A stretch of 64,000 nucleotides of DNA. Origin: Cheiracanthium punctorium. Taxonomy: Eukaryota > Arthropoda > Arachnida > Araneae > Cheiracanthiidae. The DNA lies in contig JAWZYV010019913.1 in assembly GCA_038373885.1 (NCBI GenBank), forward strand, positions 1,228,001 through 1,292,000, written 5' to 3'. Numbering within the stretch: position 1 is the first letter of the stretch; the number at the start of each line of letters is the position of its first letter. The position numbers and the translations under genes were made by a program. The notes beneath the pieces were generated by a model. The model saw nothing but the letters and a program-made list of their open reading frames with translations. It had not been told where the DNA came from and did no database searches. Shown piece after piece: positions 58,456 through 64,000 of the stretch.

Positions 58456-58774
58456 GAGAAAGAATTCCGAACCTGGGGCCCGAGCACGGTCTTCTCGGAA
58501 ACCTTTCCGAAGCGGAAAAACAACCCTTTTCTCACTCATGACGTCACATTCCGAAAGGGCGTCAATTTGGTCTATCACGATACTCTCGGGAACGTTCCGA
58601 TATCGGAAACCCTGTCGGAAATTCCACTTTTTTTCCCCGGCACGGTGAACGCGAGTGAGAAGCTCTTTCCGCTTCGGATACAAGTCAGCGTGCGTGGTTA
58701 TTTGTTCTGATGGTAGTTGTTTACATCAAAATAATGGCTCGGTTTTAATTGCAGCAACTGTTGCACAACAATAA

Positions 58775-58938
58775 GATGCTAGAAGTGTTCATAGGAACCG
58801 AAATTCGATTCCTAGGTGTAAATCCTTTGAATTAAGCGACGACGAATTTATCAACAATTTTCGGTTGAATAAATCATTAGCATTCCAACTGATTAAAGAG
58901 TTTAAAAAATATTTAGAGCCTAGAACAATTAGAATATA
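58775..58938 (+). pseudogene. HARBI1-type transposase, N-terminal fragment
   Basis: The frame reads FELSDDEFINNFRLNKSL followed by FQLIKEFKKYLEPRT before a TAA. The pattern of acidic residues, then F-x2-x-FRL-K-x3-LI-E with a block ending YL-P, is the typical N-terminus of PIF/Harbinger nucleases (HARBI1 family, usually 350-400 residues). The catalytic DDE part is not found downstream, so only about 50 residues survive. No upstream ATG is in frame. Confidence 0.65.
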
Positions 58939-58983
58939 ATAATGCTAATTTTTAATGATATTTAAAATTTATAAAATAATAGT

Positions 58984-59180
58984 CTGCTTATCTTTTGCCA
59001 AGCTTTCACATTTTTAATAAAACCTCCACTGCTGTTTAATTTTTGTGCTAGAGATTTCAAATCCTCATTTCGTTTGCTGCGCTCTATAAAAACTGGAAAA
59101 GTTGTTTTCATTTAAGTAATGATTTTTTTCCATTGCTTGGATGATAATTTCAATCTGATTTGTTTTTACTCGAATATTAC
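58984..59180 (-). pseudogene. Myb/SANT-like (zeste-type) gene fragment of Harbinger
   Basis: On the minus strand VKTNQIEIIIQAMEKNHYL is followed, after a frameshift near 59085, by KRNEDLKSLAQKLNSSGG and KAWQKI. The Q-x2-x-I-x2-MEKN start and the L-x-LNS-GG-x-K-x3-WQK end are hallmarks of the Myb/SANT-like DNA-binding domain used by Harbinger elements and by zeste-type regulators. The opposite orientation to the transposase is usual for Harbinger. Confidence 0.7.
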
Positions 59181-59739
59181 CGTTTTTATTTTATAAAGAG
59201 GAGGCACGGCTTCAGGAAAATGCGGATTTCAATGATCTTTGGCATAATGGTAGTATACCATGTGAATATACTGAGTGTAAAATAAAGTTTATAAAAGGTA
59301 TTGAAAAACTGTCAGCACTTCATCAGAGGGTCGTTAAATCGGAAGGGTCGTAAAATTGTGAGTTGACTGTATATTTATTTTTATATTTTTAAAATTTTAT
59401 TTCTACTATTCAAAGACTATATTTTTACAATTGATGATGCTTAAAAAATTAATACTCTTGCTGTTGCATCACGAACGGGTGAAAATTAGGGGGAAAATAG
59501 TCTGTCTGACAAAAATTAATGTAGCTTAAAGAAATATTGAGTTTTGTGGGTGTTAAAAGTGATTTATTTTGAAAGTGTAAAATTCTGATTCCACAAAGTA
59601 AAGATTTTACAAAAGGAAATAAAATTTAAATAATAATATAAAATCAATAAACAGGAAGTAAAAAAAATGATAAATAAATGAATAAATGAAAAAGTAAATA
59701 AATATTTACTTTACTAAAAATGAATTAATTACCAGGATT

Positions 59740-59851
59740 CGCGTATTTAAAAAAAAAAAAAAATGTGCAGGAAAATATTGCGCAGCACGGGGTTCGATCA
59801 CATAACGCCCTAGTAATAGTCCCGCGTCTTACCGATTCCAGCCACCGAAGC
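59740..59851 (-). repeat. tRNA-derived SINE relic with A-rich tail
   Basis: On the minus strand TGGCTGGAATCGGTAAGACG (A-box region) and GTGATCGAACCCC (B box, around 59791-59803) are spaced as in a tRNA gene. A 14-base A run (plus strand) lies beside it at 59750-59763. The cloverleaf is poor, so it is not a working tRNA. It sits inside the Harbinger element. Confidence 0.5.
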
Positions 59852-60669
59852 GCAACTAACTTTGCACGCAACTTACAATTAAAGTTTTGGTAAAGCGGTT
59901 CGAAAATAGATATTAATTTTTTTCGACTGTATTTGAGTACTGCGCATTAGTATCAAAGATTTAGTACCTTACACGTTGTATATTCACATGGTATAACACA
60001 GCCAGAGATCGACTAACAAAATAAGACAAGACATGATACCTATTTAAGTACTATGTCATAAACTTAAACTACGTGCTCGAATGCGGCAAAAAGTGCCTTG
60101 TTTTGATTGGTTGATAGCGTCGTCTTCCGATACTTTCGGAAGAGGCATAAAAATTCTCACTTCCGTTAGTCGAAACCATGGTGGTAGAGTCAAAATGAGG
60201 GTATCGGATATTTATCCGAAGATTTTCAGTATCCGTGAGTGAGAACTATCCGTGACGGATGCTTTCCGATAAGATCGTGCTAGAGCTCCAGCACACTAAG
60301 ACGCTTACCGGTGTTCAACTTTTTATAAATTCGGCCATTCGTCAGCATGATTGAATAGAAAAGAAAAATTAGAACTACTGTAAATTCACACTTCAGTGTA
60401 TCCACTGCTTTTTCTTTTTAGTGCTTTCTACTGGACTCAAATTTCATCATGCTGTCATTCATTTTAACGAGAACTACACTCTCGTTACAAAAACTGCCCA
60501 GAATACAGATGTAGGTTTAAATGACATTAAATTATGTAAAGTATCGATATCGGCCGATACCATAACTTAAAAGTGTCGGTATGGGCTATTTCGTAAAATG
60601 AATTTATAGGTAAAGTATCGGTATCGGTCATCGGCGAAAATGTGGTATCGGTCGATCCCTACTTAGAAC

Positions 60670-63015
60670 ACGCCCCGAAATTTTTGGCTATTACATTTTG
60701 GAAGCTTGTGCCGCTGCCTGGTTTCCCTAAAATGTGTCCAATGGCATATACCATTTAATCGTACAATCTCTGCTGGTTCTTTCAATATTTTCCCCTAGCA
60801 CTTCCACTTCAGGTACTTTGCACTATCTTTCAATTGGCTATCTACAGGGCTCGTGTTTTGCGCTCTTCTAACTCATAGGTTAAAATTTTAATTTACCAAG
60901 GGATGTCCTGGTGGTCTTTACTAAGACCATTAGATTATTGGTGAAAGTTCGTCGAGGGCAGTCCTGGAAAGATCAATAAATAATAAATTAGATTCTATAA
61001 ATACCTAATCAAACAATAACAGTCTTACGAAATCCATAGATAAGTGTGCTTCAGTATCAACAGAGAAACCACGACAGCTAAAAAGCAAGGCCGTATTTCA
61101 AAATTAATACTGCTGCAATAACATATATCATTATCGATATAACGTCGATATAATGTAATATAACTTCGAGTTTAAATATCTTGACGTTAAAAAAAGTTAA
61201 TAAGTAATCTTGGATCCATTATACTAAATATATAACCAATAAAATAGAAAAAAAAACATTTGGACAGCTTTTAAAATTTTCCTCATCAACGAATGCCATA
61301 AATAAATGTATAAAAATATGGTACAAAGCTATTCTAGAAAAATCAGTAGTCTATGCTTCCACATATTGGTGTGATTCGTTAAATGGACGTGACGGATGCG
61401 TTAATAAGTACAATGTATAATTCTATTAGTTACTAATAACACGTTTATGAATTACGGCCCCAACTTCAGCCTTCCAAATAATAACAGGTACTGCACCGGT
61501 CCATTTAACTATTCTCAAAGAAATTGAATATGCATTTATTTCAAAATTTAAAACGAATTTAAAGTTACAATGAGTAATTCCGTGTACACAGCACTTCTGT
61601 TGTGACATCCCTATAATGAAACCATTGTTGAATCTCTTGCTTCTCCCAGCACATTTGTTTCATTACATCTGTTTAGACTGTAAAATTTACGCTGACGGCT
61701 GTAAAATGAAGGGCAATTTTGGGGCGGCATATTGTTCTTTCAAGATGATATTCTTATAAAAAGTTGTCAATTAAAACTCAACTGCAATTACTCTATTTTT
61801 TTAAGCATAATTATATGCAATTTATGGTTCTTAAAAATGGTTAAAAAATACAAAATAATACTAGGCGCAGACCAATTAGTAAGCAGAAAAATCAAAAATC
61901 CCGTTTTGTCCTACCACCCCATTTTGCTCCCTCCTCCTAGTTATAAACAGTAAAGTTGTAGGATCTCGTAACCTTATCTTAATCCGACATTATTATGAAA
62001 TATACAATCATTAAATTAAGTTTTGTAATTATCCAGAAATTAATAAATACAATAAACAAAATGCATGGTTAATAATAAATATTTTATTATTTAAAGTAAT
62101 AGTACTTATTGCATTTTCCCCCCTCATGTATTTTAGTAAAAAACCTACTGAGTTGCTCTTGACATTTGACATTTGAAAGATGTACTGACATAGCACGTAG
62201 AGCTGATAATAGATCTAGTGACATATTCATTTGTTTGCATATAAATTCGATGTTTATTAAAGCTATTTAATATTTGAACGTGCACTGAAATGGAGAATTG
62301 GTTCATGTCAGTATAAATGTTAAATATTAGTTCATTTACAATCTGATCAATTCAGATATATACAGATTGTATTTATGTCACAGTGTAGCATTAATTTATT
62401 TCCCATAAAATACTGAAACTCATTTTCAGATTTTTTAATTAAAGTAACTGTGTCGCTGTACTTTTTTATTTTAGGTATGGAAAGCAGTAATGGATTAAAA
62501 AAATAATTTTTTCATAAAATGTTATTATTATTATTATCGTGATAAGCAAATTAAAGACAGAAATACTTATTATTAGAATCATATAGTTAGCAAAGAAACT
62601 TAGCAGGATATCCTAGCACATCCGGGTGGTAACACACTTTAATTATTTATATATTTGAGATACGTGATAATGTAAATAGAAAACAAATGTTTGAATTGAG
62701 CTATGAAAAAGGATACTCTAACAAAAAATTCCTCTCGTTAATTTTCAGAAAGTTAGAATTTTTAAAATTTATATACGACCACCTTACAAAAAAATTCTCA
62801 GTTAGTAAAATGTGTCCATACAATATTGAGATTATTTACAAAATTTAAGCCTTTTATCATAAAACCTCTCTGATATATTTTCAAACAAATATGGTCCAGG
62901 GCCTTACATGAAATTGAACATAAAAATTTATTGCTACAGTGCAATATATAATTTTCTTTCACGTAATCATTCGATGTGATTTTTTCCCTTCGAAAACCAT
63001 TGGAAAGTTGTTTAA
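60670..63015. other. AT-rich DNA, nothing recognised
   Basis: Short open frames only. A short (ATT)n tract lies near 62521. Confidence 0.45.
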
Positions 63016-63060
63016 GTCAACACACACACACACAGACACACACACACACACACACACACA
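63016..63060. repeat. (CA)n microsatellite
   Basis: About 20 CA dinucleotides with one G interruption. Confidence 0.9.
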
Positions 63061-64000
63061 TGTCTTACACTTTTTAAGATATAATTGTCAGATTTTGTTC
63101 GTCATCATATTAGAAGATGGGAGAATATTTTACTAACTGAGAATGGCTTTATACGAGGTTCTTATTAAATTTTTAAAAAGTGTAACTTTTGAAATTAACG
63201 GGAAGAATTTTTCTTAATGTTACCTTTATTCCTAATTTTTTTTGGAAATTTTTTTTCAATTTATATTAGTCACTTATCTCTAATACATAAAGAATTAAAT
63301 CTTGTTACCATCTTTTGGGACACCCTGTATATAAAACAAAATGTATTAAAATAATTTTAAATAATAAAAATGTCTTTCGTAGCCGTTTATAGACATGTAT
63401 TTTGAAATTGGTATCTTTTTCTTTTCATTGTCATTTTACGATGGTTTCAGCTGAAGGGAGAGAGTCAATAGAAGGAAATTTCCACAAAAAAAAAAAAAAA
63501 ATGGTGGGAAGTAATTTAAATTTTTTAGAAGAAGGCTAAAAATCTAAATATTATTCAATCTATTTGAAATTCTACCAGAATATTCATTGATCTATTATTT
63601 ATCGGCGAAATGAAATTCATTAATGGAGACGGAGAACTTTAGAGGATCCCATTAATTTCCGTGTTAAAATTTGTTTTACGTAGTGTTTTTCTTGATCATA
63701 AATCCGATTGAGATTCGGTTTTTGCGTATACGTAGAAAAAGTATCAAAGATTCAGACACGGACGTAGCTATAACTTCCACAAGGGAGGGGTTCAGCTATG
63801 GGAAAGGGGGGGGGGGCATTCTTACTGTGAAATTTGATTGACGGTAAATTTTGCTATAAATAACTTGTAAAAAAATTCAACTATATTAAAATATAATCTG
63901 TATAGTAATTTTTTTATTACCCATTAAAATTTAGCCTTTGCAGGTGGCAATTCGGGTATTCGGCCAAAATTAGCTTTATTGCGTAGACTAAGGGAGGAGG
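63061..64000. other. AT-rich DNA with possible MITE edges
   Basis: TTTTGGGACACCCTGTATA at 63314-63332 resembles a transposon end, and a 15-base A run is at 63485-63500. From 63755 the sequence ACGGACGTAGCTATAA with a following G run recalls the hAT MITE terminus at 51651. Its other end would lie beyond the window or is lost. Confidence 0.35.

Larger units (their letters stand above)
58473..60291. mobile_element. PIF/Harbinger element, decayed, two gene relics
   Basis: The left end CTGGGGCCCGAGCACGG continues TCTTCTCGGAAA. The right end is TTTCCGATAAGATCGTGC then TAGAGCTCCAG. Inverted they match at about 24 of 30 positions. TTCCGAAGCGG and TTCCGATATCGG motifs repeat below both ends. The 3-bp target duplication expected of the family is not resolved. 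Inside lie the N-terminus of a HARBI1-type transposase (plus) and a Myb/SANT-like gene relic (minus), the standard pair of Harbinger elements. It lies within the 5.2-kb hAT. Confidence 0.75.
55469..60661 (+). mobile_element. 5.2-kb hAT transposon with BED finger, filled by nested elements
   Basis: Left end TAGGAATCGACCGATA, right end TATCGGTCGATCCCTA with one mismatch inside a longer subterminal zone of repeated ATCGGTATCGG and CCGATAC motifs at both ends (55480-55620 and 60540-60655). Flanks are CTTACAAC (55461-55468) and CTTAGAAC (60662-60669), an 8-bp duplication with one change. It retains the first exon of a BED-finger transposase. The rest of the gene is absent or displaced. Nested inside are a Tigger-like MITE, a hAT MITE, a Helitron end and a PIF/Harbinger element. 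Confidence 0.88.

Noticed and set aside
17460..63330. Pairing ACAGGGTGTCC (17460) with GGGACACCCTG (63318) as ends of one element
   Set aside because: They are 46 kb apart, flanks do not match, and this end motif is common in arthropod DNA.

Overview
This is AT-rich eukaryotic DNA, at a rough estimate about two thirds A+T, dominated by transposable elements. I could not prove a single intact host gene. The element mix (Helitrons with internal 120-175 bp tandem repeats, many short hAT elements, piggyBac and PIF/Harbinger relics, tRNA-derived repeats) and the N-terminal 23-residue repeats of the Helitron protein fit an arthropod, possibly a chelicerate. That assignment is inference, not proof.

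Layout. 0-17.4 kb: mostly featureless AT-rich DNA carrying a 941-bp inverted-repeat element (751-1691), two internally deleted hAT elements that keep the transposase C-terminus (6433-7107 and 8730-9558, both with perfect 8-bp target duplications), a tRNA-derived SINE (8.1 kb), a three-copy dispersed repeat (12.2, 13.2, 15.5 kb), a piggyBac-type MITE (14796-15079) and a 173-bp tandem array (16.6-17.3 kb). 18.1-23.9 kb: three long copies and several end fragments of one Helitron family in opposing orientations, arranged as a large imperfect palindrome whose outer unique flanks are also inverted repeats. A hAT element is nested in the first copy. A complete member of this family lies at 30030-31646, within a spaced pair of diverged 350-bp direct repeats. 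25.3 kb: an unrecognised cysteine-containing reading frame with an AATAAA signal, the best (weak) host-gene candidate.

38.4-50 kb: a second Helitron family. Two 5' ends lie in tandem, followed by a 1.05-kb non-autonomous copy ending at 41566. Tail-to-tail with it is a formerly autonomous copy on the minus strand, with 3' end at 42498, a tandem-repeat tail and a broken Rep/helicase gene at 44706-49905. That gene has in-frame stops, frameshifts, a clean piggyBac-type insertion, and a 420-bp insertion I could not classify.

51.6-52.9 kb: two hAT MITEs with target duplications around a perfect 98-bp palindrome. 55469-60661: a BED-finger hAT transposon with a 7/8 target duplication, itself filled with a Tigger-like MITE (which holds another hAT MITE), a Helitron end relic and a PIF/Harbinger element with remnants of both its transposase and its Myb-like gene. 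The last 3.3 kb is AT-rich with microsatellites.

The window reads as an accumulation zone in which insertion order can be reconstructed from target duplications. No CRISPR, rRNA or functional tRNA was seen.
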